Notes: a model not told the origin generated them from the sequence alone. Numbered from the stretch's first letter, positions 34,352 through 43,166 are shown. The stretch: 64,000 bases of DNA from Novosphingobium olei (GCF_012927405.1 NZ_JABBGM010000002.1:742566-806565), one strand, 5' to 3'. A program made the numbers and translations.

Positions 34352-35050
34352 ATGTACGGTGTGATGATCGACAGCCTGCTTTCCGCCGCCGTAACCGCCC
34401 ACGATGCGCCAGCCTTGCCCGAAACGACACGCGAACGCATCCTGCGGGTGGGCATGGCCTGTTTTGCGCAGGAGGGCTTCGCCGGGGCAACCACGCGCAT
34501 GATCGCCAGTGCGGCGGGTGTGACGCTGCCGGTTATCGCGTATCACTTCGGCAACAAGGATGGCCTGCACCTCGCCTGCGCCGAAGAGATCGTGGAGCAG
34601 CACCGCCGGCGCCTGCTGCCCGTTGCAGCGGCTGCGCGCTGTGCCGCCGATGACGGAAGCCTGACCGGCGACCAGGCGCGCGTCTGGCTTGAAAAGATCC
34701 TCGCCGCGCTTGTCGCGGCCATCACCGCCGACGACGAGCAGCGGCTGGCTACCGACTTCGTCCTGCGTGAACTCAGCGAGCAGGGGCCGGGCTACCACCT
34801 TCTGTACGAGGAGCTGTGGAAGCCGGGCATGGAATTGGTGGCAGAGCTGATTGCCATCGCGCGCGGCAAGGGAGCCGCCGACCAGAGCGATCGGGTGGGC
34901 GCGATGATGCTGCTTGCCTCGTTGTCCTCGCTCACGCGTGACGAGCCGGTGGCCAGCGCCTTCCTTGGCGGGAGCGCGTCCGAAGACCCGCACAAGACGC
35001 TTATCGGTGAATGCGCCCTGCGCATGCTTTCAGGACTTATTGCCTCGTAA
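34352..35050 (+). CDS. TetR-family regulator (CecR-like C-terminal domain)
   Basis: A 232-residue regulator with an N-terminal helix-turn-helix (TRERILRVGMACFAQEGFAG, then TTRMIASAAGVTLPVIAYHF and GNKDGLHLACAEE) and a C-terminal domain similar to DUF1956 (TADDEQRLATDFVLREL, YEELWKPGMELV). I place the start at 34352; the frame opens at 34301 but that would run through the operator. It is divergent from the mpaB-like/ligase operon and probably represses it and itself through 34293-34327. The ligand is likely an acyl-CoA or the pathway substrate (inference). Confidence 0.88.
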   Translation: MYGVMIDSLLSAAVTAHDAPALPETTRERILRVGMACFAQEGFAGATTRMIASAAGVTLPVIAYHFGNKDGLHLACAEEIVEQHRRRLLPVAAAARCAADDGSLTGDQARVWLEKILAALVAAITADDEQRLATDFVLRELSEQGPGYHLLYEELWKPGMELVAELIAIARGKGAADQSDRVGAMMLLASLSSLTRDEPVASAFLGGSASEDPHKTLIGECALRMLSGLIAS

Positions 35051-35078
35051 CACGCCTTGCAGGTCTACGTCCCGCTTG

Positions 35079-35094
35079 TTATCAAGCTTGATAA
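35079..35094. promoter_or_regulatory. TTATCA-N4-TGATAA operator upstream of acyl-CoA dehydrogenase
   Basis: TTATCAAGCTTGATAA is a perfect 16-bp palindrome 22 bp before the ATG at 35116. The same TTATCA-N4-TGATAA arrangement occurs at 37507 and 38277. Confidence 0.7.
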
Positions 35095-35115
35095 ACAAGT
35101 GACAGGAAGAGTGGA

Positions 35116-36345
35116 ATGGACCTGGACTGGACGGCAGAGGATCTGGCTTTCGCTGCGCAGGCGCGCGAATTCTTCGAAAGCGAACTGACGCCCGAACTGC
35201 GCGATGCCGGCCGCTTGATGACCAGCGTCTACGGCGATCATGACCTTGGCATGGAATGGCAGGCCAAGCTGCATGCCAAGGGTTGGGCAGCCCCGCACTG
35301 GCAGGTCGAACACGGTGGTCAGGACTGGACAGACGCGCAGCATTACCTGTTCGAGCGCGAGCGCATCCTGGCGGGCGCGCCGCCGGTCTCGCCCATGGGC
35401 ATCCACATGGTAGCCTACGTCATCCAGGCTTACGGTACGCCAGAGCAGAAGGCGTTTTTTCTGCCACGCATCCTGTCGGGCGAAGTGTTCTTCTGCCAGG
35501 GCTACAGCGAACCGCAGTCCGGCTCGGACCTCGCCTCGCTGCAGATGCGCGCCGATTCCGATGGCGATGATCTCGTCCTCAACGGCTCCAAGATCTGGAC
35601 AACCCACGCGCAGCAGGCGAACTGGATGTTCTGTCTCGTGCGTACCACGCGCGGGCTTCGCCCCCAGCAGGGCATCACCTTCCTGCTGGTCGACATGACC
35701 ACACCCGGCGTGCTTGTCCGCCCGCTGGTCATGACATCGGGTGAGACGGTGCAGAACCAGGTGTTCTTCACAGACGTGCGCGTACCGAAGTCGAACGTCA
35801 TCGGCGCGATCGACGACGGCTGGACGGTGGCGAAGTATCTGCTCGAATTCGAGCGTGGTGCGCGTGGCTATTCCGCAGGTCTCAAGGTTCGAGCCGAGGC
35901 GCTGCGCGAGCATGCGCGCACCACGCCCACGCCGGAGGGCATGCTTATCGACGACGAGGTGTTCGCCTCGCGCCTCGCGCGGCTGATGATGAAGCTCGAC
36001 GTGCTTGAAGTGCTGGAATTCAAGCTGCTTGCAGGTGCGCGGGACGATGGTTCGGTCGGCGCCCTTTCCTCGATGATGAAGGTGCTGGGCACCGAGCTTG
36101 CGACCGAGATGACCGAACTCGTCTATCGAGCCGCGGGTACCACCGGCACGGTCTACCAGCCACACGTTACGCGGCCCGGCGGCGCGGTGCCCAACTATAC
36201 GCCGCCCGAAGATGGCGGCAGCATCGGCGATGTGTGGCAGGCCCTTGCGCCCTTGCGCTATTTCAACGAACGTGCGGGGCCGATCTACGCCGGTTCGAAC
36301 GAGATCCAGCGCAACATTCTCGCCAAGCGCGTGCTCGGTCTCTGA
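35116..36345 (+). CDS. Acyl-CoA dehydrogenase (long subunit type)
   Basis: A 409-residue flavoprotein that should desaturate an acyl-CoA. QGYSEPQSGSDLASLQMRA and the SKIWTTHAQQANWMFCLVRT segment form the FAD/substrate region, and YAGSNEIQRNILAKRVLGL ends the protein. Where many family members have the catalytic Glu in Y-E-G-T, this one has Ala392 (YAGS), so the base must lie elsewhere or in a partner subunit. It faces the second dehydrogenase gene (36414-37484) across a shared terminator, and both have the same operator type, suggesting a heteromeric enzyme as in steroid side-chain degradation (inference). Confidence 0.92.
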   Translation: MDLDWTAEDLAFAAQAREFFESELTPELRDAGRLMTSVYGDHDLGMEWQAKLHAKGWAAPHWQVEHGGQDWTDAQHYLFERERILAGAPPVSPMGIHMVAYVIQAYGTPEQKAFFLPRILSGEVFFCQGYSEPQSGSDLASLQMRADSDGDDLVLNGSKIWTTHAQQANWMFCLVRTTRGLRPQQGITFLLVDMTTPGVLVRPLVMTSGETVQNQVFFTDVRVPKSNVIGAIDDGWTVAKYLLEFERGARGYSAGLKVRAEALREHARTTPTPEGMLIDDEVFASRLARLMMKLDVLEVLEFKLLAGARDDGSVGALSSMMKVLGTELATEMTELVYRAAGTTGTVYQPHVTRPGGAVPNYTPPEDGGSIGDVWQALAPLRYFNERAGPIYAGSNEIQRNILAKRVLGL

Positions 36346-36360
36346 CCCTGTCGGACACAA

Positions 36361-36402
36361 AAAGGGGCCCGGTACCAGCACGGTACCGGGGCCCTTTTTT
36401 TC
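36361..36402. terminator. Bidirectional Rho-independent terminator
   Basis: GGGGCCCGGTACC and GGTACCGGGGCCC form a 13-bp stem with one mismatch around AGCAC, flanked by A-run on the left and a T-run on the right. It can stop transcription of both convergent acyl-CoA dehydrogenase genes. Confidence 0.85.
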
Positions 36403-36413
36403 CTGCTGGCGGT

Positions 36414-37484
36414 TCAGGCGACCTTCAGTTTGCGATACCGCCTGGTGTGCGCGTCGGCATCGCCGAACTGATTTTCGATCGCTGTCGTTCGGCGGAAATA
36501 ATGGCCGACGCGCAGTTCTTCGGTCAGGCCCATGCCGCCGTGCAATTGCACCGCCTGCTGTCCGATGTAGCGTGCCGCTTCACCGACCTGGGCCTTCGCG
36601 GCGGAAACCGCTGCTGGATCGTTACCGCGCAGAGCGGCAAGGATTGCCGCAGCGGCGCTCTGTTCAAGCTGGATGCGCATGTCGACCATGCGATGCTGCA
36701 GCACCTGGAACGAGGCCAGGGCCTGTCCGAACTGCTTGCGCTGCTTCGTGTATTCGACGGTGTCATCAAGCAGCGTACGCATCAGGCCAACACCCTCGGC
36801 ACAAACGGCCGCAGTGCCGGCATCAACCGCCGCTGCGATGGCAGCCGCTGCAGCATCGCCTGCAGCAATCAGTGTGGCCGCCGTGCCGTCGAGCAGCAGA
36901 TCGGCGGCAGGATGATCATCGATAAGCCGGTAATCGCGGGCGGGTACGTCACCGTCGATGCGGAAGACGCCAAGCCCTCGCGGCGTGCGCGCCGTCACCA
37001 GCACGGTGTCCGCCTGCGCGGCCCAGCGCACCGCGCGCTTGGTACCGGTCAGCCGCCATACGTCGCCGTCCAGGGTTGCTTCGGTCAGCACCGAAAGCGC
37101 ATCCCCACGGCTCTGCGCCTCTTCCCAGCCGAGCACCACGACCTTGCCGGCCGCAAGCGCCGTGCCGAGTTCGTCCTGTCCGCCGAGGCGCTCTAGCAGC
37201 GTGCCGACCGTCACTGCAGCCTCGATATAGGGCGTTGCCGCCAAGGCGCCGCCAAGCGCTTCGGCCACCACCATATGCGCCTGCGATCCATGTCCGAATC
37301 CGCCCCAGGCCTCGGGCAAGCCCGCACCGGCAAGGCCAAGCGCACCCTGCATCTCGTCCCAGAAGGCCCGCATTGCCGCCCCGCCACGCATCTCGCGCCG
37401 ACGGTCAAAGGGCAGGTACTGCTTCAGCCAGCCAGACACGCTGTCGGCCAGCATGCGCAGGTCTTCGTCGAGTTCGAGATTCAC
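36414..37484 (-). CDS. Acyl-CoA dehydrogenase (short subunit type)
   Basis: A 356-residue acyl-CoA dehydrogenase of the smaller, more divergent type: ALGLAGAGLPEAWGGFGHGS, VEYTKQRKQFGQALASFQVL, LHGGMGLTEELRVGHYFRR and AIENQFGDADAHTRRYRK. The start is GTG at 37484, with GGGAGAA eight bases upstream; a TTG at 37499 also opens the frame. Similar subunits pair with a longer subunit to form alpha2-beta2 dehydrogenases for bulky substrates. The TTATCA-N4-TGATAA operator at 37507 lies 22 bp before the start. The fragment at the very left of the window is of the same type. Confidence 0.9.
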   Translation of the reverse strand: MNLELDEDLRMLADSVSGWLKQYLPFDRRREMRGGAAMRAFWDEMQGALGLAGAGLPEAWGGFGHGSQAHMVVAEALGGALAATPYIEAAVTVGTLLERLGGQDELGTALAAGKVVVLGWEEAQSRGDALSVLTEATLDGDVWRLTGTKRAVRWAAQADTVLVTARTPRGLGVFRIDGDVPARDYRLIDDHPAADLLLDGTAATLIAAGDAAAAAIAAAVDAGTAAVCAEGVGLMRTLLDDTVEYTKQRKQFGQALASFQVLQHRMVDMRIQLEQSAAAAILAALRGNDPAAVSAAKAQVGEAARYIGQQAVQLHGGMGLTEELRVGHYFRRTTAIENQFGDADAHTRRYRKLKVA

Positions 37485-37506
37485 CGAGCGTTCTCCCAAG
37501 GGTCGT

Positions 37507-37522
37507 TTATCAGTTCTGATAA
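37507..37522. promoter_or_regulatory. TTATCA-N4-TGATAA operator upstream of second acyl-CoA dehydrogenase
   Basis: TTATCAGTTCTGATAA, perfect 6-bp arms with a 4-base spacer, lies between the tetR stop (37532) and the dehydrogenase start (37484). Same pattern as 35079 and 38277. Confidence 0.7.
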
Positions 37523-37531
37523 CGAGCCTTT

Positions 37532-38191
37532 TCAGAGAAGCAAGCCGCGCATGAGTGTTTCGACCGTATGCTCGCGATAACGTTCGTGCAGCGCCTGGTC
37601 GGCGCTCGGCAGACCGCCAAAAACCGCCGATAAGGTGAAGCGGTTGGAATAGAGACCGTCGGCAGATCCGATAGTGTTGAAATAGAACAGCTTGGGGTCG
37701 ACGTCGCGGAATTCTCCCGCCGCGATCCCTTCAGCGATGATCCTGGCCTGGGCGGCGGCGATCGGGATCAGCAGTTCATCGGCGATGTGCTGCACGCGTT
37801 GCGGATCGGCTTCGCGCACCATCACCTGGATCAGGCGGTTGAGGTACGGGATCTGGTAATAGGTATCGAGGATGCCGCGCAGGTGCACCCGCATGCGCTC
37901 GGTGGGGGTTACATTGAGCGCGAACAGCCGGTCCAGTTGGCGGATACGGCGATAGACGTCGCGATCCAGCAGCGCGAGTAATAGCCCTTCCTTGCTGCCA
38001 AAAAAGTAGCGGATCATCGCGTGGTTCACGCCCGCGCGCTGCGCAATGTCGACGATCCCAATCTCGATCGTGTCGAGTTCGCGCATAAGCGCGCTGGTGG
38101 CATCGAGCAGCGCCTCCCGACTGTTTTCCCGCGATCCGCGTCCCGCGGTGGCGGGAAGGGGGGAAGGGTCTGCGCGATCGCTTTTGCTCAT
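37532..38191 (-). CDS. TetR-family regulator
   Basis: A 219-residue TetR protein. The helix-turn-helix is SREALLDATSALMRELDTIE, then GIVDIAQRAGVNHAMIRYFF and GSKEGLLLALLDRD. The C-terminal half is a ligand-binding helical domain (YYQIPYLNRLIQVMVREADP). It lies between two TTATCA-N4-TGATAA palindromes, one beyond its stop and one upstream of its start, and is the best candidate to bind them. It is divergent from the TonB receptor and upstream of the short dehydrogenase gene on the same strand. The effector is unknown. Confidence 0.9.
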   Translation of the reverse strand: MSKSDRADPSPLPATAGRGSRENSREALLDATSALMRELDTIEIGIVDIAQRAGVNHAMIRYFFGSKEGLLLALLDRDVYRRIRQLDRLFALNVTPTERMRVHLRGILDTYYQIPYLNRLIQVMVREADPQRVQHIADELLIPIAAAQARIIAEGIAAGEFRDVDPKLFYFNTIGSADGLYSNRFTLSAVFGGLPSADQALHERYREHTVETLMRGLLL

Positions 38192-38276
38192 GACCCGGTT
38201 TGATCGCGCAAAGCTGCACTTGGCAAGCCTTTGCCGCGCCTGTCTGGCAAAAATGCCACACTTTCACGTTTGTTCG

Positions 38277-38292
38277 TTATCATGATTGATAA
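38277..38292. promoter_or_regulatory. TTATCA-N4-TGATAA operator between tetR and TonB receptor
   Basis: TTATCATGATTGATAA has perfect 6-bp arms with a 4-base spacer. It lies 54 bp upstream of the receptor ATG and 85 bp upstream of the tetR start, so it can serve both directions. Confidence 0.7.
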
Positions 38293-38295
38293 CTA

Positions 38296-38310
38296 CCTAT
38301 CACATGATAA
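38296..38310. promoter_or_regulatory. CCTATCACATGATAA operator-like site
   Basis: Half-sites TATCA and TGATA with a 2-base spacer, almost identical to CCTATCACGTGATA at 34293. It lies 3 bp after the 38277 palindrome, so two regulators may meet at the TonB receptor promoter. Confidence 0.6.
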
Positions 38311-38345
38311 AAGCGCGCGGAAAGAGGTTTCAAGGGAGAGAACAA

Positions 38346-40817
38346 ATGTCCTTCACCAAGACGCACTTGCTCTGCGCGCTTTTCGCCGGGTCCGCTCTGG
38401 CCACGCCAGTTCTTGCTCAGGCTCAGGCCACGCCTCAGGCCGATCAGGCCGATGCCGGCGGTACGCAGGAAATCATCGTCACGGCACAGCGGCGCGAACA
38501 ATCGTTGAGCGAAGTTCCGGTTTCGATCCAGGCTTTCGGCAGCGAATCGCTCAAGAATCTGCGCGTCACCTCGACCGAAGACCTGCCGTCGGTGGCTCCG
38601 TCGCTGAACATTTCGCGCGGGTATCAAGGCGTGCCGATCTACACGCTGCGCGGCGTCGGCTTCAACACGATCAACCTGTCGGCCACGTCGACCGTCGGCA
38701 CCTATCTAGACGAAGTGGCACTCGCCTACCCGTTCATGAATTCGGGCCCCGTCTACGATCTCGAACGCGTCGAAGTGCTGAAGGGGCCGCAGGGCACGCT
38801 CTATGGCCGCAACACCACTGCGGGGCTGGTCAACTTCATCACCGCCAAGCCAAAGGATACGCTTCAGGCCGGGCTGACGGTCGAGGCTGGCAACTTCAAG
38901 ACCTTCAATTCGGAAGGTTTCATCAACCTGCCGCTTGGCGAAAGCACTGCCCTGCGTGCCGCCTTCCGTACGGAGGACAGCTGGGATGGCTGGCAGAAGA
39001 GCGCCAGCCGTGACGAAACGCTGGGCGAAAATCACCGCTATGGCGGGCGCCTCACGCTGACGACCCGTCCCGTTGACGGCATGAAGATCGAACTCGCCGC
39101 AAACGGCTGGATCAACAAGTCGGATGCGCTAGCCGGGCAGGCTGTCGGCTTCACGCCGAATACCGATCCGGCCAATGGCACCTTGTTCAGTGCCTTCAAT
39201 GCCGCGGGCGTCGCCGATTACATCGCCACTAACAAGAACAAGTGGGACCAGGACCATGCCGACTGGGCGCCGCTTTCGCAGCGCGGCCCCGACATCGGTC
39301 GCGGCGCCGGCATCAGCGATCCGCTGCGCGAGGACGACTGGTTCATCGGCTTCCGCGGCCTGCTCGAATTCGAGATCACCCCTGACGTCACGTTCGTCGC
39401 GCTCACCGGCTACAATAAGGTCAAGCGCAAGGCGACGTTCGACTGGTCCGGCGCGCCCTACGAGATCCTGATCCAGAAGGCCGAGGGCGAGGCGCGTTCG
39501 ATCAGCCAGGAAGTGCGCTTCCAGGGCAAGACAGGACCGGCGCAGTGGACAATTGGCGGGTACTTCTCGAACGACAAGGTGACTGACAACAACCGCACCC
39601 TGCTCGGCCAGAACGCCAACGTCGGGGCGGTACGCGGATTGATATTCGGCCTTGGCCTGCTCAACTCGCCGTTCAATTCGCCCGGCTACACTGCTGCCGA
39701 TGTTGCGACCTCGTTCCGCACCTACCGCGATACGGCCGACTTCGACGTCGAGACCAAGAGCGTGTTCGCCAGCGCCGACTGGACGCTGACGCCCAGCCTG
39801 ACGCTGACCACCGGCATCCGCTATACCCGCGATACGCAGGACTACGCCGGCTGCTCGCGTGACTTCAACGGTTCGATGCAGCCCAACGTCAATCTGTTCA
39901 ACCGCGCGTTCTTCTACCAGGTCTACGGTGCCTTCACCGCGCCGATCGGCGTCAACCAGTGCAACACCTTCGATCCGGCGACCGGAACGTTCGGCATCGT
40001 CAAGTCGAAGCTCGATGAGGACAACGTGGCCTGGCGCGTCGCGCTTGGCTGGGAAGTCACTCCGGATGCGCACCTCTTTGCGTCGGTTTCGCGCGGCTAC
40101 AAGTCGGGTTCGACACCGGTCAACGCGGCCAACATTTCAACGCAGAACGGTCCGGCGCGGCAGGAAAAGCTGACGTCCTACGAACTCGGCGCAAAGGTCT
40201 CGCTCGCCAACCGGGCCGTGAACATCAACCTGACCGGGTTCTACTACGATTACGGCGACAAGCAGCTCGCGGTCTACTTCGCGGACCCGATCTACACGAC
40301 GCTACTGCGGCTCGACAACATTCCGAAGTCGCGCGCTTACGGCCTCGACGGCGACATGAGCGTGAACATCGGGCAGCATCTCAACGTCGCGCTCGCCGCG
40401 ACACTGCTCAAGACCGAGATCCAGGGCTACGTCGGCATCGACGCGGCCGGTCTTACCAAGAGCTACGATGGTGCCACTTTCCCGCTCAGCCCCAAGTTCT
40501 CGGGCGCGGCGACGGTCACTTGGGACTCGCCGATCAACGACAAGCTGGCGTTCCGCGCGATCGTCAACGGTCGCTACCAGTCGTCGGCGAAGAACACGCT
40601 CGAGGATGATCCGCAGCTCAATCTGAAGCCCTACGGCACGATCAACGCTAGCATCGGCGTCCATGACGTCGATGACAAGTGGGACCTGTCGCTCTGGGCA
40701 CGCAACCTGACCAACGAATACTATTGGGTCTCGGCCGCGACCAACGCCAACCTTGCGGTGCGCTTCCCCGGCCATAGCCGTACCTGGGGCGTCACGCTGC
40801 GGACCCTGTTCAAGTAA
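38346..40817 (+). CDS. TonB-dependent outer-membrane receptor
   Basis: An 823-residue receptor. The signal peptide is MSFTKTHLLCALFAGSALAT, cleaved near AQA. The TonB box is EIIVTAQRRE, the plug domain follows (VPVSIQAFGSESLKNLRV, GPQGTLYGRNTTAGLVNF), and the 22-strand barrel ends in TLFK. It takes up a large or poorly diffusing substrate with energy from TonB. GGGAGAG before 38346 sets the start. Its promoter shares palindromes with the acyl-CoA dehydrogenase and MpaB-like/ligase promoters, so it probably imports the substrate of this pathway. Confidence 0.94.
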   Translation: MSFTKTHLLCALFAGSALATPVLAQAQATPQADQADAGGTQEIIVTAQRREQSLSEVPVSIQAFGSESLKNLRVTSTEDLPSVAPSLNISRGYQGVPIYTLRGVGFNTINLSATSTVGTYLDEVALAYPFMNSGPVYDLERVEVLKGPQGTLYGRNTTAGLVNFITAKPKDTLQAGLTVEAGNFKTFNSEGFINLPLGESTALRAAFRTEDSWDGWQKSASRDETLGENHRYGGRLTLTTRPVDGMKIELAANGWINKSDALAGQAVGFTPNTDPANGTLFSAFNAAGVADYIATNKNKWDQDHADWAPLSQRGPDIGRGAGISDPLREDDWFIGFRGLLEFEITPDVTFVALTGYNKVKRKATFDWSGAPYEILIQKAEGEARSISQEVRFQGKTGPAQWTIGGYFSNDKVTDNNRTLLGQNANVGAVRGLIFGLGLLNSPFNSPGYTAADVATSFRTYRDTADFDVETKSVFASADWTLTPSLTLTTGIRYTRDTQDYAGCSRDFNGSMQPNVNLFNRAFFYQVYGAFTAPIGVNQCNTFDPATGTFGIVKSKLDEDNVAWRVALGWEVTPDAHLFASVSRGYKSGSTPVNAANISTQNGPARQEKLTSYELGAKVSLANRAVNINLTGFYYDYGDKQLAVYFADPIYTTLLRLDNIPKSRAYGLDGDMSVNIGQHLNVALAATLLKTEIQGYVGIDAAGLTKSYDGATFPLSPKFSGAATVTWDSPINDKLAFRAIVNGRYQSSAKNTLEDDPQLNLKPYGTINASIGVHDVDDKWDLSLWARNLTNEYYWVSAATNANLAVRFPGHSRTWGVTLRTLFK

Positions 40818-40870
40818 GCCGCAACAGCTTGCGGTAAATGACGGAAAAATAAGGAAAGGGAGGCTTGGGA

Positions 40871-42454
40871 ATGCAGCGCCGCGAGGTCGATGCCGTTGTT
40901 GTCGGAGCCGGATTCGCCGGCATGTACATGAGCTATCTGCTGCGGCAGACAGGCTACGATGTGCAAGGCATCGAGGCGGCGGCCGACGTCGGGGGGACGT
41001 GGTACTGGAACCGCTACCCCGGTGCGCGTTGCGACATTCCCAGCCTTCTCTACCAGTATAGCTGGAACGAGGAGATCCGCACCTCCTGGAACTGGAGCGA
41101 GAAGTACGCGACCCAGCCCGAGATCCTTGCCTACGCCAACCACTGCGCTGACATCCTCGACATCCGCCCGCTGTACCGGTTCGAGACGCGGGTCACTGCC
41201 GCACACTGGGATGAGGCGGCGGACCGCTGGCTGGTGGACACGGACAAGGGCGAGGCACTTTCCGCCCGGTTCGTCATCATGGCGACGGGCGCGCTGTCCG
41301 TGCCAAAGGAACCTGACTTCCCCGGCCTCGACAGCTTCAAGGGTCCCCAACTTATTACCGGCCGCTGGCCGCACGATCCGGTCGACTTTGCCGGAAAGCG
41401 GGTTGCCGTTGTCGGCACCGGCAGTTCGGCCATCCAGTCGCTGCCGCACATCGCGGCGGCCGCCAGCCAGGTCTACGTGTTCCAGCGCACGCCCAATTTC
41501 AGCCTGCCTGCGCTTAATTCCCCGATCTCTGCCGACGAGCGCGAGGCGTTCGAGGCGGCTTGGCCGCTCTACAAGCAGGCGATCGATACGGGCGAGGCCG
41601 GCGTCGAACTGCTGCCCGAAGACTGGAACCCGACCGACGAGGAACTCGCCGAACACGTGAAGATCCTTTGGAACGGCGGCGGCCTTGTCTCGACGGTGCA
41701 GATCCCGCGCCTGACCAAGGACGAACGTATTAACGATGCCGCCTGCGACTTCGTGCGCAGCCAGATCCGCGCGCTCGTCAAGGATCCTGTGACAGCCGAG
41801 AAGCTCTGTCCGACAAGCTTCCCGATCTCGACCAGGCGCGCCTGCGTCGATACCGATTACTACGTCACCTACAACCGCGACAACGTCACCCTCGTCGACC
41901 TGAACGAAGGCGCGATCGAGGAGGTCACCACGCGCGGTATCCGCACGGCCAAGGCGGAATACGAAGTCGACATGATTGTCTGGGCGCTCGGCTTCGATGC
42001 CATGACAGGTGCGCTCACCCGCGTCGACATTCGTGGCGAGGAGGGCAGGGCGCTCAAGGATGCGTGGTATGCAGGCCCCGCGATGTGGATGGGCATGATG
42101 GTCGCGGGCTTCCCGAACCTTTTCACGATCACCGGACCCGGCAGCCCCTCGGTGCTGATGAACGTCATCCTTGCCGGAGAACACAACGTCGAATTCGTGC
42201 ATGCCGTGGTGGAACACATGCGCAGCCAGGGGCATGCTCGTGTCGCCGCCGACGAAGCAGCGCAGGATGCCTGGGTCGATCACGTCCGGCGCGAGGCGGA
42301 GGGCACGCTCTTTCCGCGCGCCAACTCATGGTACATGGGGGCCAATATTCCCGGGAAACCGCGGGTCATGCTTCCCTATGTCGGCACCGACTACAAAAAG
42401 CGTCTGAACGCCATACTTGAAGAAGGTTTTCCGGGCCTTCGCTTTTCGACCTGA
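40871..42454 (+). CDS. Baeyer-Villiger-type flavin monooxygenase with altered fingerprint
   Basis: A 527-residue class B flavoprotein monooxygenase. The first Rossmann motif is VVGAGFAGMYM, the BVMO-specific GGTWYWNRYPGARCD is intact (41-55), and the NADPH motif is VVGTGSSAIQS. The BVMO fingerprint FxGxxxHxxxWP is present as FKGPQLITGRWP (156-167) with Ile162 in place of the His. Such enzymes insert oxygen next to a ketone, forming esters or lactones. The start is ATG at 40871 with AAGGGAGG upstream. It lies 53 bp after the TonB receptor, probably in the same operon. Confidence 0.92.
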   Translation: MQRREVDAVVVGAGFAGMYMSYLLRQTGYDVQGIEAAADVGGTWYWNRYPGARCDIPSLLYQYSWNEEIRTSWNWSEKYATQPEILAYANHCADILDIRPLYRFETRVTAAHWDEAADRWLVDTDKGEALSARFVIMATGALSVPKEPDFPGLDSFKGPQLITGRWPHDPVDFAGKRVAVVGTGSSAIQSLPHIAAAASQVYVFQRTPNFSLPALNSPISADEREAFEAAWPLYKQAIDTGEAGVELLPEDWNPTDEELAEHVKILWNGGGLVSTVQIPRLTKDERINDAACDFVRSQIRALVKDPVTAEKLCPTSFPISTRRACVDTDYYVTYNRDNVTLVDLNEGAIEEVTTRGIRTAKAEYEVDMIVWALGFDAMTGALTRVDIRGEEGRALKDAWYAGPAMWMGMMVAGFPNLFTITGPGSPSVLMNVILAGEHNVEFVHAVVEHMRSQGHARVAADEAAQDAWVDHVRREAEGTLFPRANSWYMGANIPGKPRVMLPYVGTDYKKRLNAILEEGFPGLRFST

Positions 42455-42530
42455 CGTTCAAAGGACACGAAGCTTGCAGCGCGGCCTTCGGGATGCTTGA
42501 CCGGCGTCAAACGAAAGGGAGACGTCGCCG

Positions 42531-43166
42531 ATGGCATCGCCGATCCGCCTGCACGGCTATTTCCGCTCGAGCGCGTCCTGGCGCGTGCGCATCGCACTCG
42601 CGCTGAAAGGCCTATCGTGGGAGACCATTCCGCACTCGCTCGTCGATGGCGAACAGCGCGATCCAGGCTTCCTAGCGCTCAATCCGCAGGGCCTGGTCCC
42701 CGCACTCGAGATAGACGGACTGGTACTCACCCAAAGCCTGGCGATCTGCGAATACCTTGACGAGACCCATCCACAGCCTCCCTTGCTGCCCCCCGACGCG
42801 GCCGGACGGGCACGGGCGCGGGCGCTGGCCCAGGCGATCGCATGCGATCTTCACCCGGTGCAGAACCTGCGCGTGCTGCAACGCATCCGCGCGATTGCCG
42901 GGAATGCCGATGCAGGGACGATCTGGGCCCGCGAAACCTGCGACCAGGGGCTTGATGCCTTTGCCGAGTTGGTCGGGGAAGGCGCGGGCGCGTTCTGCCT
43001 GGGCGACGCGCCGGGCCTTGCCGATCTGATCCTCGTCCCCCAGCTTGCCAACGCCCGTCGCTTTGGCTGTGACATGCGTTGGCCGCGCTTGCTGGCGATC
43101 GAGGAGGCGTGCCTTTCCCTCTCGGCGTTCGCGTCGACTGCGCCCAGTGCCGTGGAGCAGGGTTGA
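42531..43166 (+). CDS. maiA: Maleylacetoacetate isomerase (zeta-class GST)
   Basis: A 211-residue zeta-class glutathione transferase. The active-site segment RSSASWRVRIALALKG matches the SSCSWRVRIAL motif, with Ala in place of the Cys. NPQGLVPALEIDG and QSLAICEYLDE form the glutathione site. It normally isomerises maleylacetoacetate to fumarylacetoacetate in tyrosine/homogentisate or gentisate breakdown; a fumarylacetoacetase gene is not seen next to it. It follows the BVMO by 76 bp. Confidence 0.85.
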   Translation: MASPIRLHGYFRSSASWRVRIALALKGLSWETIPHSLVDGEQRDPGFLALNPQGLVPALEIDGLVLTQSLAICEYLDETHPQPPLLPPDAAGRARARALAQAIACDLHPVQNLRVLQRIRAIAGNADAGTIWARETCDQGLDAFAELVGEGAGAFCLGDAPGLADLILVPQLANARRFGCDMRWPRLLAIEEACLSLSAFASTAPSAVEQG

